This document shows, one piece after another, positions 44,161 through 56,310 of a stretch of DNA of 64,000 bases. The stretch comes from Asterella californica. Lineage: Eukaryota > Streptophyta > Marchantiopsida > Marchantiales > Aytoniaceae. The stretch is from the NCBI GenBank assembly GCA_036924285.1, contig JAYKYS010000024.1, positions 1,302,001 to 1,366,000 on the forward strand, given 5' to 3'. The translations under genes and the position numbers were made by a program. The first letter of the stretch is position 1. Every line of letters begins with the position of its first letter. The notes below the pieces were generated by a model, which worked only from the letters and a program-made list of their open reading frames with translations, did not search any database and was not told the DNA's origin.

Positions 44161-45663
44161 TCATGATTCTAACAAAAATTTCTTTCTCCCATCTGCCACG
44201 CACGACTCACATAGCCAGGCAAATGGATCATTGCTATTTCTGTATCTCACTATATGAAGTTTAAACCATTTGGCGCAATTATCATCGGTAAGCTTTGGGG
44301 CTAAGTAATCTCTTAAACAACACCAACATTCTTCAGCATACCTGTGGTCTAATGGAACATTTTCATTCAGTTGCGGTTTCAGTTTTTCAAGGACAATATT
44401 TGCAGTAGCCGCAGATACTCCAACGGAAACTCCTGTTGTGAGATCCGAAATTTCGGTAACCACGCTGCCTAAACCCGCCGTGACTTGAGCTCCGACTTTG
44501 AGAAGGAACCATATCATCTTCAGTGAAAGCTTGGAGAACATTCTTATCGACTTGGAAAATTTACCATCCTTGTCTAAGCACAGCTCCAACCCTTCTTGGT
44601 TCTCGACAAAATGTGGTCGATGCCTTGCTTCGCACATGAAGTGAAGGCGAACTGCTTCGGCATGAATCACGACCGCTTTCAGCTGGTGCTTCTTGCTTAC
44701 ATCTTTCTTACTGGCGAAGTAAGGACGTCGGGGATGCTTATGATTCTCCTTTGACTTCATGAATCCAATGATGGTGTCCACCTTGGAAGTCATATCCGCC
44801 ATAAGCGCATGCATGTTGTCGAGGTTTGGCTTAAAATTCTTCAATTCATCTTTCACTTCTTGAAAACCTTTCATCATTCCTGCGTGTAGGCACTGAATGT
44901 CTCCCCCCATCTGTTCTTGGCGATGAAGTACTTCTTGAAGTATTTCCTTGTTTCCAACTGGCGAACCTGAATCGTATTTCGCCTCGAGACTCGCAGCTGA
45001 CGATGATTCCCCAATCAAAGGTGGAACGTCGTTCGCTGCATCATCGTTCGCTGCATCATGTAATCGACTTGAAACTTTGATTAGTTCTCGCAGGTCTTTC
45101 GCGAGATCGTCGTGATTCTTCTTGACCACCATAAGAACGTCTCTAACATCCTCCGATGAGAGGAGTGTTTTTGCTTGTTCACCTTCAGACTGCAAACTGA
45201 AATCTTTGTTGTCAGAGATGATTGATGGCCATGTATGCTTATAGCCAGACAAGAACTCATCACTGACATTGCCACTTCGAGCTCGATCTTCTACGTCAGC
45301 CTGAAAGAATCTTTTCAGATCCTGTATCAACACAGCCTGCTTTTCTCTGAACACACGAGGTGTCAATCGTTTCACACACTCCGTTCGAAGCAATGCAACA
45401 AGAAGTTGCACACCAGGACACCCCTTATCGGAAGCGCAAAATTCGATCAGACTCTTGATGACGTGCTTGTAAACATAGCCCATAGCCCAGTCTCGGGACG
45501 CGTGATCCGAGAATTTTACCATGACATCGATATGGTTCTCTGCAGATTCATCAATCTCCACAAATATGAAGAGACCATTCACTCGAATCTCCACATGATA
45601 ACGCGAAACTACGAAGTTGCTGTTAAGTACTCCCAGACCTTCCATCTGCTTCCGAAGGTGTAT
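44161..45663 (-). CDS. ROCO exon 3: C-terminal conserved region
   Basis: Begins after acceptor GGAATTTAG in phase 0 and is open for 500 codons to TGA at 44161. It finishes COR, then a Ser/Ala-rich linker and a coiled-coil-like stretch (EVLHRQEQMGGDIQ…VKDELKNFK), then the plant-specific end with HFMCEA, ENQEGLEL and a closing Cys-containing WLCESC. No lesion seen. Confidence 0.87.
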   Translation of the reverse strand: MHLRKQMEGLGVLNSNFVVSRYHVEIRVNGLFIFVEIDESAENHIDVMVKFSDHASRDWAMGYVYKHVIKSLIEFCASDKGCPGVQLLVALLRTECVKRLTPRVFREKQAVLIQDLKRFFQADVEDRARSGNVSDEFLSGYKHTWPSIISDNKDFSLQSEGEQAKTLLSSEDVRDVLMVVKKNHDDLAKDLRELIKVSSRLHDAANDDAANDVPPLIGESSSAASLEAKYDSGSPVGNKEILQEVLHRQEQMGGDIQCLHAGMMKGFQEVKDELKNFKPNLDNMHALMADMTSKVDTIIGFMKSKENHKHPRRPYFASKKDVSKKHQLKAVVIHAEAVRLHFMCEARHRPHFVENQEGLELCLDKDGKFSKSIRMFSKLSLKMIWFLLKVGAQVTAGLGSVVTEISDLTTGVSVGVSAATANIVLEKLKPQLNENVPLDHRYAEECWCCLRDYLAPKLTDDNCAKWFKLHIVRYRNSNDPFAWLCESCVADGRKKFLLES

Positions 45664-45941
45664 CTAAATTCCAAGAAGAAAAAGAAGTAAAAATAAGTCC
45701 ATATACTGTTACCATTAAGCAAGTTTAAATTTGAAAATGAGATGTAACAAGATTCATGATTTCCTGTCCTCAACAGGAAAGCGATGAAATGATCAAATTT
45801 TATGATTTAAATTACATAGCGACACTATTAACTTTATGGATATGTAACCTTCCATGATGTATAAGTAACATACATTACTATACGAGAGTAAAAGTAATTA
45901 AAACAAGAAAACAACTCAAAAGTATTGTTGTTGAAACTTAC
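45664..45941 (-). other. ROCO intron 2 (278 bp)
   Basis: GTAAGT donor and TTTAG acceptor; phase 0. Removal joins PRYQ to IHLRKQ in the COR region. Confidence 0.85.
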
Positions 45942-47323
45942 TTGGTATCTGGGATAAAATGCTGCACTGAATGAAGTCCTCTCCTGATCATGACATTGTA
46001 CTCGGAATCCAAAATACTCTGATGCTTCACCGCATCCAGCAAGTTCTTCGCTCCACTTAAGTGTGTCGATCGTCCTCCTCCCTGAAGCACTTGCTTTCTC
46101 TCCAAGGAAAGCTTTCGGCATGAAATATCTGGTGACATCGTCATATTCGAACTCGTGGCAAAGTTCCATTTCTATCAAGAGCTTTTTCACCGTTCTCTCG
46201 TCTACCTTCATCTTCATCTTCTTTTGGACATTCTGTATCAGAGTAGATAATCTTTGCAGATCAACAAAACCATCCGACAGTGTACTTTCCAGCAAATCAC
46301 TACTCAATGATGTCGAAGCGCGCCTCTTTGACTGATGTTTCTCATCCAAAAGTTTGGAATGGATGAGTTCTCCCAAAAGGTTTTGTGATAACCAGTTAGG
46401 TTGCACCACTATCAACTTTTCTGTACTCTCCAGTTTAGAAGCATCATCAGCTTGGAGAAGTGCACCTGGCGTCATACAAATAGCACCCACGTCGTGCATG
46501 TTTGAAGCCACGGCATGTAGTACCCTCCTCCCTGCAGCATCTGTATGTTTGAATCTGCTGAGATCTTCATGGTTAGAGCAAAACTCATAGAACTCTGCAC
46601 ACGTCCAGATCGGTGAATCCTTGACTACGTCTGGCAGTTTCATCAACTGCGAGGCTAAATCAGAACAAGCTTTTGGGACTCTAGGGGTTTTTGTGCTGAG
46701 TAGTTCCGTCATACAATGACGAACAACATCAAGAATGGGTTGTACATCCTCCACTCTTGTTGCATCAACGTGACGTAGAAAGAGAGGATTTTTGTCCTTA
46801 CTAACGTCAGCTTGGGGGCATACCTCTACAACATCCTGAAATTTCTTTTTCAAAACTTCCACAGTCCTTTCAAATCCTTCTATGACTAATTCGACTGAAC
46901 CTTTGTGACAATCCTTGTGCGTAATGATTACCAACACTTGTGGACGAATGCGTCCTGTAATCTGAGTGTTGGATACGATAAAACGGAGCCACGACATCAA
47001 TTCATCACAAAAGACTTTTTGCACGTCGTGTTTAAACTTTCCGCCCGTCCCATGTCCTTGGAATGGACTGAAAGCAAAGACGAATAGGCAAGCATGACTG
47101 ATCCTAGGAAACAGTACACTTTGAAGAGCTCGAAAGACTTCTTGGCCTGCCAAGTCCCAGATGGAAATGGTGACAGAATCATCCTCACACAGCAATTCCA
47201 CTTCGATTCCTCTTGTTCTCCAGAGACGAGATTTAACTCTTTTGAAGAACCTTCGGGGAAAAGATTTGGAGTTGCTCTCCCTCGACATAATTTCCATCAT
47301 CGTTGCTTTCAACCTCGTCTTCC
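45942..47323 (-). CDS. ROCO exon 2: Roc GTPase and COR domains
   Basis: Starts after the acceptor GGCTATAG (47324-47331) with GG AAG ACG, completing the P-loop Gly-Lys-Thr, and ends at CAA|GTAAGT (donor 45941-45936). The whole 1382-bp exon is open. Roc switch and base-recognition motifs are intact (DLAGQE, THKD). The COR part includes QPNWLSQNLLGELI and CHEFEYDDVTRYFMPKAF. Confidence 0.88.
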
Positions 47324-48338
47324 CTATAGCCAGCATAAGCAATCAATATGTCAAACAATACATCGAGACAATAAATGAAATTAATTAAATTTGAACAGGA
47401 TGACAAACTGTAAACTTGCTTATAGTTTGTTACCGTTACCGTGGCTTTAAGAAGCGAAGAAATTTTCATACAGACTGAATGTACATTGATATCAGAATGA
47501 AATATCACCATTTCAGTTTATAATAGAGTTGTAAATTACAACTCTAATATAAACTAAAAGATTGAAAATATCTTCTCGGATATTAATATTGTTGTAAAGC
47601 TCCATCAGAGGAAAAGATGAAAGCGTTTCAGCCATATCCGTAAAGATATTTGAAAAGAAAAATGTAAAGTACAAAAGTAGAACAAGTTTACAACTTTTCA
47701 AACAACAAAACTTTTTCCATAAACACACACTATATAATTTCACGAGAGATATAATGATGACAACGAGATATACTTGTCCAGTTTCATTTCAGCATAAACT
47801 AAGTGATAACTACGCGACAGGCTCCTTTCTGGGATTGGTTGTAACAAGTGATACAACCTAAGGACATATAAGATTGATTAGAAATGATGAGATACCATCA
47901 CAATAAGTTCCTTGTAAGAATCTAAATCATATGCATATAATAATTCAAGCTTTAGAATCAGTCAACATAAAGTAGAGGAAATTGAAAATCCAATCTACTA
48001 GAAACATCTGACCACGAAGAATAAAGAGAAACTGGGAATTTTTAATCGAGAATTTTTTGTTCGAGCTAATTATGAAGTTCATCCAATGAGCATTCCTTAG
48101 TCCTTATTTTGATCACCAAGAAACTTGAGATTGCATCCCAAAATTACTTATTTACAAAATCCAGTATATTTAATTAATTTCTATAAGAAAAAACAAGCTA
48201 AGTAAACTATAATTTAGTCAATGTTACTAATTCTAGATGTCTAAATGATTCTACCTTCTAGCTTGAGTGTATTATACAAAAGAAATTTGATAAAAAATTG
48301 AATGGCATGTAGCACAAGTTGGAACTGAAGAAGTTTAC
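47324..48338 (-). other. ROCO intron 1 (1015 bp)
   Basis: GTAAAC donor and GGCTATAG acceptor; phase 1, placed within the P-loop. AT-rich. A short inverted repeat (TAGAGTTGTAAATTACAACTCTA at 47524-47546, arms TAGAGTTGTAA and TTACAACTCTA) lies inside. Confidence 0.85.
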
Positions 48339-50157
48339 CTGCATATGGCTCTCCGCATAGAAACACTCGACCTGCCTTGGCTCCTCCGAATGTCAATTTT
48401 GCCTCATCAAAGATCGAAATATAACCCGCCTGCTTCTTGTTTCTTCTCAGCGCTTCCTCGATGAGAGCACTCTTTCCATCTTCCTCTCATCCTGTACCCT
48501 TTACATTTATCCTCTCTAGAATGAAGTTCACTTGAAGTAGATCCATCATATCCCGGAAGTTCTCATCATTCAGATCATACGAACCGTCAAGGTTCAAATA
48601 TCTAATGGATGTGTTTCTACGCAGATGAGAGAAAAGGTTCCTCCATCCCTCCTTGGAACTGCTTCTACTATCACGTATTTTCAACTTCTCCACGGAGGAG
48701 TTGGAAGCCAACTTGTCTATAAAAGATGTAAAGTTCTGGATGCTTACATCAGCTTTGAAGATGGTTAACACCTTTAACCAGGTAGAAGTTCCCGTACAAC
48801 TGACGACTCTTTCCAGGAAGACAAGCTTCTGACTATCGTTCGAATATGAGGACAAATAAAGACGAAGATGTACACGTAACAAAGAGCTTCTTTGACTAGC
48901 GTTCCACATTTCTGTAAGACTATTTCTCATTGCTTCTATCTCTTGTTCTAACCCGAATTGGATGCGGAGACAAATATAGAATTGACGTAATGTGGATGGA
49001 TGGAGAAGACTTCTTCCTATGTTTTTCCAGTCATCTATACTAAAACGAGTGAAACTTATATTAAAGTTTTCGTGATAAGGCGGCTTATTAATGAAAATAG
49101 AAGTGATGTTGCCACCTATAAGACTAGACAATGCTTGTGCTGTTATTCTCCCCGAAGTCCATCGGAGATCTAGATGTTCTAGAACGGGACATGAGCATGC
49201 TGCACCGTAGACCTCCACAAGAACATGCATCAGATCCTCCTCTATCCTCGTTACGTGAAGATTCTTCAAACGAGCAGAACCCTTTAGTGCACGTGACAGA
49301 GCTTTTTTAGCATCTCCGTCTAATCGGGGTACATCACAAATGGTAAGTTCCTCAAGGTAAGGTGCACAAGATATGATTTCTGCCACAGACAGCATAACTC
49401 GTCCCTCGGCACCCTTTCCATATAATTTCAAATACTTCAACTTATGATGCTGCTTTGGTCGGAGAGCGGAGGCGACTTCCGCTACCAAATTTGCTCTTAA
49501 TTTCTCAGACTTGCTTGCTCCAAGAACACCCTTCAGATATGGTGGGAGATCGGAGACGATCGTGGAGGCGATCGCGTCAAACTTTGCTCTTAATTCCTCA
49601 GACTTGCTTGCTCCAAGTCCTAATTCCTCAGACTCGCTTGCTCCAAGAATTAACAATCGCATGTTAAGAGATCTGCTGATAAATTTCTGGAACTGAGGAC
49701 CAATCAGCGCTTCTTCCTCTGCAGCCTTGAGCAAACTTATTATCTGAATTTCTTCCAACTGAGCGGTAGCTTGGAAGTGGATCAGAAAAGCTTCCCATTC
49801 CTTCAGAGACAATTGCCACTTTGCCATCCAAAAAGTAGAGAAATTCTTCAAAGAGTTGCAGGTACCCAGTGCTTCTAACACCATTATTCGTACCTCCGTG
49901 CGCGTACGACTTTTTCGTCTTCCCGGTCTGAAGAAATCACCATACTTTTTGTACTCTAACTCTAGCAAATAGTGCACGGGTTCCTCATCGCGACTCGAAC
50001 TCCCCCCAAGACGACGCAACGAATCCTGAAGCGCTTGAGGAAGCGGAAGCTGTGACTCGGCTGTCTTTGTTTCTGTCTCCTGACTAACCTTCTCAGGAAG
50101 GCTCTCTGCGGCTTCTCTTTCCACCTGATGCACCTCCACTCTATATCTGTGATCCAT
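48339..50157 (-). CDS. ROCO exon 1: LRR region and start of P-loop
   Basis: Contains an acidic N-terminus, about 350 residues of LRRs, the in-frame TGA, and then 49 further codons (EEDGKSALIEEALRR… to GEPYAG) before the donor G|GTAAAC at 48338. The continued similarity to ROCO proteins after the TGA, in the same frame, shows that the stop interrupts the gene rather than ending it. Three imperfect copies of an LGASxSEEL motif at 49500-49650 are unusual. Confidence 0.85.
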
Positions 50158-51834
50158 ACTCGCACTCCAAGCTTCTAGATCTGCCGCTTGGGAGCTATTT
50201 TCACGAGCATGATGATGACAATCGAATCAGAATTCAAGTATGAATTCCAGATATTCAGAGAACTAATTAGAGAGGGATCCTCATGATCATAAGCAACGAT
50301 TCATGATGTTCTTCCAGTTCACTTCAAGAAATCAAGATAATATTTATCGTAAACTTACTCGTTGTCCGATGAGCTTCAAGAGAAGAAGTTTCTAGCTCCT
50401 GGATTGACGATGAGCTTCAGAGGATTGCAGTGGCAAGAAAGTTGTTGAGTTTGACGTTGAGATGGTCAACTAAAACTTCAGAACGTCTCTATAGTTGCAC
50501 GCGCTCTTTCCACCTTGGCAGACTCGCATGAGAGCTGGAATGTAATGATCATGAAACGAATATACACACATCAATTTGATACACTCACCAAGAAAAAGAG
50601 TATAGTTTTTAGTGATTACAAGAAACAATTCGGTATTCACGGTTATTATAGAGCATTCAAAATGTTCAGCTGCAGATTCTTTTACACCACAACTCCGGGA
50701 TCCATGTATAGAAACTTGCTGTTAACAAGCTGGATGCCCTTGGGAGGAGGAATTTCTGAACTATATACAAAACAGAAGGGACCCTAAATTATATTCTAAA
50801 GTCTTTGAATATATCATTGTTGTTCGGATGTTTATCGATACAACAGTGGCCAAAACCCTTGCACCAGAAAGCCTTTTCGCTCTGTTTATAGAGTAACCGT
50901 AGTAAGGGTAGGTCTCATAGATAGATCAAAAGATTACAGACTTTCAGTTGTGATAATTTTAACTTAGCATGTACATGTGACCCAGAAGACAATAAGCTAA
51001 AATATATATATATATTTCTTGTTGTCCAGAAGACACTAAGTTAGAAAATATAAATCTTTTAAATTCTTCTTGTCGCGAAAAACTTAAAGATCTAAGACTT
51101 CCTTTATTTTCTCGCTGAATACCAGGCTGTGCAACTAGAGCACCCATCATTTGCAGATGAATAATTTAAAAACATGACGACGCAAACTGACTGGAGGGTC
51201 CATACGAGCCGGAGAGCATTTCCCTGACAATTCTGGGTTATAATTATAATCTCCATAGAAGTTTGTCATAAATTTATAACTGTAATTAATCAAATGAACT
51301 AAGGATGTCTCTGTTAATGGTTGATTGAAATCAACAGAAACAGATGAACATGCTTATGTGAAGCATAGATATTCAACATCATATTGTTTCTAATTGAAGA
51401 ATTCCAGTTTGATGATGCGTAGACTTACCCGTTATGTTGATGAAGTTCAAGTAAGAAGTTTGTAGCGTCTAGATCCCCGATGAACTTGATATCTGGGGTG
51501 AAGGGAAAAAACGACGGTATTAGTACCCCTGCAGAATGTTGTTGCAAGTGGTCTACGTTAAGTAATTCAAGGTTTTGTTCACCAACAGGAGATATTTTCC
51601 CTTCCATAGAAAGTGAAGAGCGGATTCCAACAACGCTCTTTGTCTTGCATGACAGACTAGCATGAATGTGAAAACATGACACATGCACGGACTGCAATGA
51701 CATACAGGAGAATGAATCATGATCAGATACAGGATAAAGATGTAACAGTTGATACACTCACATTGTGAGCTACAAGAAATGAACTCGCTTAGTTGATTAA
51801 AGATCCAAGCTCTTTCACGGGTAAACTTGGTAAG
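50158..51834. other. Upstream region of the ROCO gene
   Basis: Expected to hold the ROCO promoter and 5' leader on the minus strand, but no TATA box can be assigned with confidence. Two weakly similar blocks (50340-50420 and 51420-51490, sharing GATGA-GTTCAAG-AAGAAGTTT-TAGC) suggest a diverged local duplication. No gene recognised. Confidence 0.45.
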
Positions 51835-52953
51835 AAGTTGACACTCACAATAAACTTAGCCAAAATCCTTGCGGCTTCAAATTCTGAGAGACTGAAGAGA
51901 TGATCTCGGCAACGCTCCCTGTCCTACATGGTAGTCTGGCATGACTAACATAACGGACTGCAATGAACGATTTATACAAGCATATCATATTACTGAATTA
52001 GATACACTGTATGAACCGATTGACGGAATCACAACTAAATGAGTTGAAGACGCTTAGATGAACAAAGGTCGGAGCTGACTCAAGGGCAAACCTGGTAGAA
52101 ACTTGACATTAGGAGTATTCAGCACGGAGCTCTCAAGCACGACAGCCTTAGCTTTCCCAGGTCTTTAAACTTGATCGATCTACTCGTTCTGACTTGCAAA
52201 ACACAAATGCACCAGCTTGCAAGTTTAGTGCAATATCTGGAACGAGGATTAATTCGTATATATAGATGTAGCGCAAGTGGATGAATCTAGATTAAATGTA
52301 AATCGACAAAGAGTTTCGGTTCTCAAAATCCATAAACGGAGATGCCATTAGTAAGAGATATGGGGCTGGGTGATCTATGGAAGAGGGAAGAGGAACTGAA
52401 ATTGTACCTTGCTTTCCTATTCCTAAATACGGTTCCAAGTAGTGGTAGAAGCAGCAGCACAAAGAGCAAAAAGAGTCTGAGGAAAAGCAAATTTAAAGCT
52501 TGGCAACAAGGAAAATGGAAGCTTTGAACAAATTTTCCTGTCAGTGTCAACAATCCTTTTGAACTTATCTTGGCCCCAATCTAGAAGTTTACAAACCTTC
52601 TACTTGAACTAAATCACAATAACGCGTGAGCTTACGGATAACATACTTTAATTACAACGTTGTTCCCTCTCCAGATATACTTGCAGCGTGGTAGCCTTTT
52701 TGTTCCGCATCAGCGAACGGCAGACTTGATATACACCTCCATCATCTGGCCTCTGCTTCACAGGTATGACATGGTTAGTGATTGTCATCTCCGGTTAATT
52801 TATATTAAAAGGTCACATTTCATCCATGGCCAAATGCATCATGCACGTGGCCGTCACTTTAATTCCGCTGGTTCTCGAGGTCAGACAGGCCAGAGCATGG
52901 AAGTCTTGAATCAACCATAAGTCGTGGACTGAAAGCTTACAGCTGACACGATC
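51835..52953 (-). repeat. Segmental duplication, right copy (inverted partner of 18536-19685)
   Basis: Reverse complement matches 18536-19685 over its full length. The ends of the match are sharp on both sides (near 51835/19685 and 52953/18536). No TIR, LTR or target duplication was found at these ends. Confidence 0.88.
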
Positions 52954-53377
52954 GAAATTGAGGTGAAAGAGTGATCATGAAGGTGCACATCTGCAATCGA
53001 AGTTAGGAACAGGAACAGCAACGGGGCTAGTGTACACAGAAGCTGCACAAGACTAGTAAGACTTAGAAAGTACCTCAAGTCCTAGCTGAATAAAACGAGG
53101 CGATGTATGTTCTGTCCCAGTCTGAGTCGATGTAAAACAGCAGTGAAGCGCGCGCAAAGAGGTCACCTCGAGCAGTTAGATGGCACTGCAGCTCACAGCG
53201 TCTGCAACATGTAGATTGCGGGTGCTTCTACATCGATGTCCGATCAATAAAAGACGGGTCATCTGTTGCAAGACTCCCTGAGTCCCATACAGTCGCAGCT
53301 TCTAAGATTTCTTGAGGTGTGAAGAAAGAAGGAAGTTACAGCATTGGCCGAAAGTGAAAGCAAGACTTACAGTAGTG

Positions 53378-55595
53378 ATCGATGCATATGGATGAAAGCG
53401 AAGGTAGGTGAGTTTTCTGATAAGGACCGCCGGCCTTTCCTGTAGGTGATGATAAGTTGGAATCTGAAGCCGACCCCAGGTCTACTGGGTAGAAAATCCA
53501 CATATTCGTACCCACTTCACATCGCACTATAACATGCTTCTACTGCAGGAATGCATTGTCTAGCGCTCTGGGACATGCATAGCATGGCTAGTGGCCTAGA
53601 TTCTCAGAAAATCCTAGAATTAGAGTCCACGTGGTGCAGGGAGCAACTTCGGACCTTCCTCTGGGCCACAAAGTCACAGATTGTGGACCATAGCTTTTAT
53701 CTTATCGTTCCGGTTTCTCCCTAAGCACGATAAAGTAAATAGGAATGACCTCACCAGCAGCTGTTCAACTGTCCCGTTCGACAAACAGGAAACGATATCG
53801 AGGCTCGTGTTCACTCTTAGGTCCGCGTCTACGGATCTTAAAACGTGCTTTAGTAATCATGTGGACTTGGTCAGAGCTGTCTTTTGAGATCTACAACGCG
53901 ATAGTCGGTAACAGCGCGTCTGATGCCGTTAGCTCCTATATGTAAGAGTCTTCCAGTAAATTAGTGTAAAGGCGAAGCGAAAGAAAATATAATTAAAGAT
54001 CTCTCGCTCCCAGAGGACGTTTACTCGCAATCGATGCATATGGACGAAAGCGAAGGTAGGTGAGTTTTCTTGTAAGGACCGCCGGCCTTTCCTGCAGGCG
54101 GTGATAAGTTCGAATCTGAAGCCGACCCCAGGTCTACTGGGTAGGAAATCTACATATTCGTACCCACTTCACACCGCACTATAACATGCTTCTACTGCAG
54201 CAATGCATTGTCTAGCGCTCTCTGCAACATGTGTAGCATGGCCAGTGGCCATGCAACGGAAAAATCGTAGAATAAAAATCCACGTGGTGCAGGAGCAACT
54301 GTGAACCTTCCTCTCGGCCACAAAGTCGCAGCGTGTGGATCATAGCTTAATATAAAGGCGAAGCGAAAGGAGGACATTTACTCGCAAGAGACGGTAGGTG
54401 TTGCTGAAACTTCGAGTCCAACAGGAAAAGCTCATCTTTTATATAGTGAATTAGACCGAGGTTGGTTTCAAACGTGTTGTTTATTCAATCTACTCTGTTG
54501 CTCTAGATCTCAACCTAGGATTGGAGGACTTGTGGGTATACCTTCCTTGGGTTAGCAGGTACAAGTGCCACGAACAAGATAGAATATTCTTTGTTCGAGC
54601 ATGATCAAAGAACATTGCTCGATGTTTGTGTAGACGGGTGGACCACGCATACTGTGGTTAGAGTCCGGAAACTCTAATCACTTTCTGCTGTGAATCTTCA
54701 CCACTCGATTTCTACGCCGGTTCGCGAGGGACAACTGCTGTGCAGTACTCGATGAAAAGTTCTCAGGGTATGTACTTTAGAAGTTGAGAGAAGTCAATTG
54801 ATGAGATTCTTTATGGATTATTCTCCCTTGATGCTTTGAGTGTTACATATGTACATGTAGGTGCAAGCATGGAAGAGTTACACAAGCGGAAAAGCAAGAC
54901 TTTCGAAAGTTCATATGATCCTTCTTGGTTTTGTTTTGTAAAGTTGTTTTCGCTGCGACGGTGATGAGACGAGACCACCAAACAGACTGTACAACCACCA
55001 GAATACAACCTAGTAGGTACCAAAGGTTGAGCTCCAGAACTGATGTTTTTGGGTGAGAGCGACACCACCACAAAGCAAGAACTACAGTAGCAATCGATGC
55101 ATATGGACGAAGGTGAAAATAGGTGAGTTTTCTTGTATGGACCGTCGGTCTTTCTTGCAGTTGGTGATAAGTTCAAATCTGAAACCGACCCCAGGTCTAC
55201 TGGGTAGGAAATCTACATATTCATACCCACATCGCACTATAACATGCTTCTACTGCAGCAATGCACTGTATAGCGCTCTGGAACGGACCACTGGCCATGC
55301 TACACATGTCAGAAAATCGTCGAATAAAAGTCCACGTGGTGCAGGGAGCAACTTTGAACCTTCCTCTGGACCACAAAGTCGCAGCTTGTGGATCATAGCT
55401 TCATATAGAGGCAAAGCGAAAGGAGGACATTTACTCGCAAGAGATTGTAGGTGTTGTTGGAACTTCGAGTCATCTTTTATAAAGTGAATTAGACCGAGGT
55501 TGGTTTGAAATGTGTTCTTTATTCAATCTACTTTGTTGCACTAGATCTCAACATAGGATCTGAGCACTTGTGGGTATACCTTACTTGGGTTTTCA
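53378..55595 (+). repeat. Three-copy direct repeat array
   Basis: A ~320-bp unit starting ATCGATGCATATGGA and ending GGATCATAGCTT occurs at 53378-53696, 54029-54348 and 55093-55401. Units share CCGACCCCAGGTCTACTGGGT, TGCTTCTACTGCAG and CCACGTGGTGCAGG. Units 2 and 3 also share a further ~200 bp (AAGCGAAAGGAGGACATTTA, AGTGAATTAGACCGAGGTTG). Other sequence, including the repeat at 54762-55070, is interspersed. Confidence 0.85.
54762..55070 (+). repeat. Dispersed repeat, right copy (partner 20581-20905)
   Basis: Same-orientation match to 20581-20905, lying between the second and third units of the three-copy array. Confidence 0.85.
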
Positions 55596-56310
55596 TGGCT
55601 GAGAAAAATGGAGAAACTGGATAGGACTAGAGTTTACCACCTGAAGCGAAACTGCTTAGCTTCTTTTTCATGATCAGACTCCTCGTAAGATAATGAACTC
55701 AGATGTAATCGGCCCAGAAGCTTAAGGTTGATGCAATAAATACACTCAGTCTGAATTATTATTTGTATTTTCAAACTTATCGGTAATGTCATACATGTAG
55801 AGTTGATATATATATATATATATTATGTTTGTCACTATGGATGTAGCTAGAAGGGTCTATTGTACTTCAACATAGGACTATGTATTCCATGTCACAGGGT
55901 AGAAATTGCCACAGATCGATCTTCTGTCTCATTCCATGACAGCTCTAGGATCCACACATTTGCATTCTAGATCTGTCGTATAATATCTGACACTTGCATG
56001 CAGCAACTTAAGGTATGGAGGGAGAATATTTTTGTGCAATCGATATTAGAGAAATAGTTCTTCTTGGTTCAAGTAAAGAAGAAGCTAGGCTTGCGCTGAT
56101 GATACTGTGCGTACAAGTGCATAATGGTGCTTTGTCTATCATCAGCGCGTACAAGTGCAATGGTGCTTTGTCTGTTCCTTTCTTGACCTGATCAAGAAGC
56201 GTGAAAATCTCATATCACATCTAGTGTATCCGAGCCTCTCAGTCAAGTAAGGTAGAATACCTTACATGCTACTTGACTTCACAAGCAATATTCAATACTG
56301 AACTATAAAT
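55590..56310 (+). repeat. Dispersed repeat, right copy (partner 21040-21790)
   Basis: Same-orientation match to 21040-21790; contains a (TA)n run near 55807-55824 and an internal duplication of the AAGTGC(ATA)ATGGTGCTTTG block. Confidence 0.87.

Larger units (their letters stand above)
44161..50157 (-). pseudogene. LRR-Roc-COR (ROCO) GTPase gene, one in-frame TGA
   Basis: Large cytosolic GTPase/scaffold of the ROCO family; plant members of this type have leucine-rich repeats, a Ras-like Roc GTPase, a COR dimerisation domain and a conserved C-terminal region. Three exons on the minus strand: 50157-48339, 47323-45942 and 45663-44161, joined with phases that give 1567 codons. LRRs of ribonuclease-inhibitor style span about residues 200-556 (LEHLDLRW, IRYLNLDGS). 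The P-loop GEPYAGKT is split by intron 1; G3 is WDLAGQE (about 661-667) and G4 ITHKD (about 739-743). The COR part fills the rest of exon 2, and exon 3 ends with a conserved HFMCEA…ENQEGLEL block. The only break is TGA at 48487-48489 (residue 557), where I recall Trp in relatives. The ATG is the first after an in-frame stop. It may be a very young pseudogene, a functional allele with readthrough, or two products. Confidence 0.88.

Noticed and set aside
48487..48489. TGA in the ROCO gene as a selenocysteine codon
   Set aside because: Land plants lack the selenocysteine system as far as known, the expected residue is Trp, and no insertion element is apparent.
54090..54135. GTTCGAATC resembling a tRNA B box
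   Set aside because: It is part of the three-copy 320-bp repeat. No A box or cloverleaf arms are found at the right distance.
55800..55830. (TA)n run as a centromeric or origin signal
   Set aside because: It is a short microsatellite inside a dispersed repeat; the partner copy at about 21255 has a shorter run.
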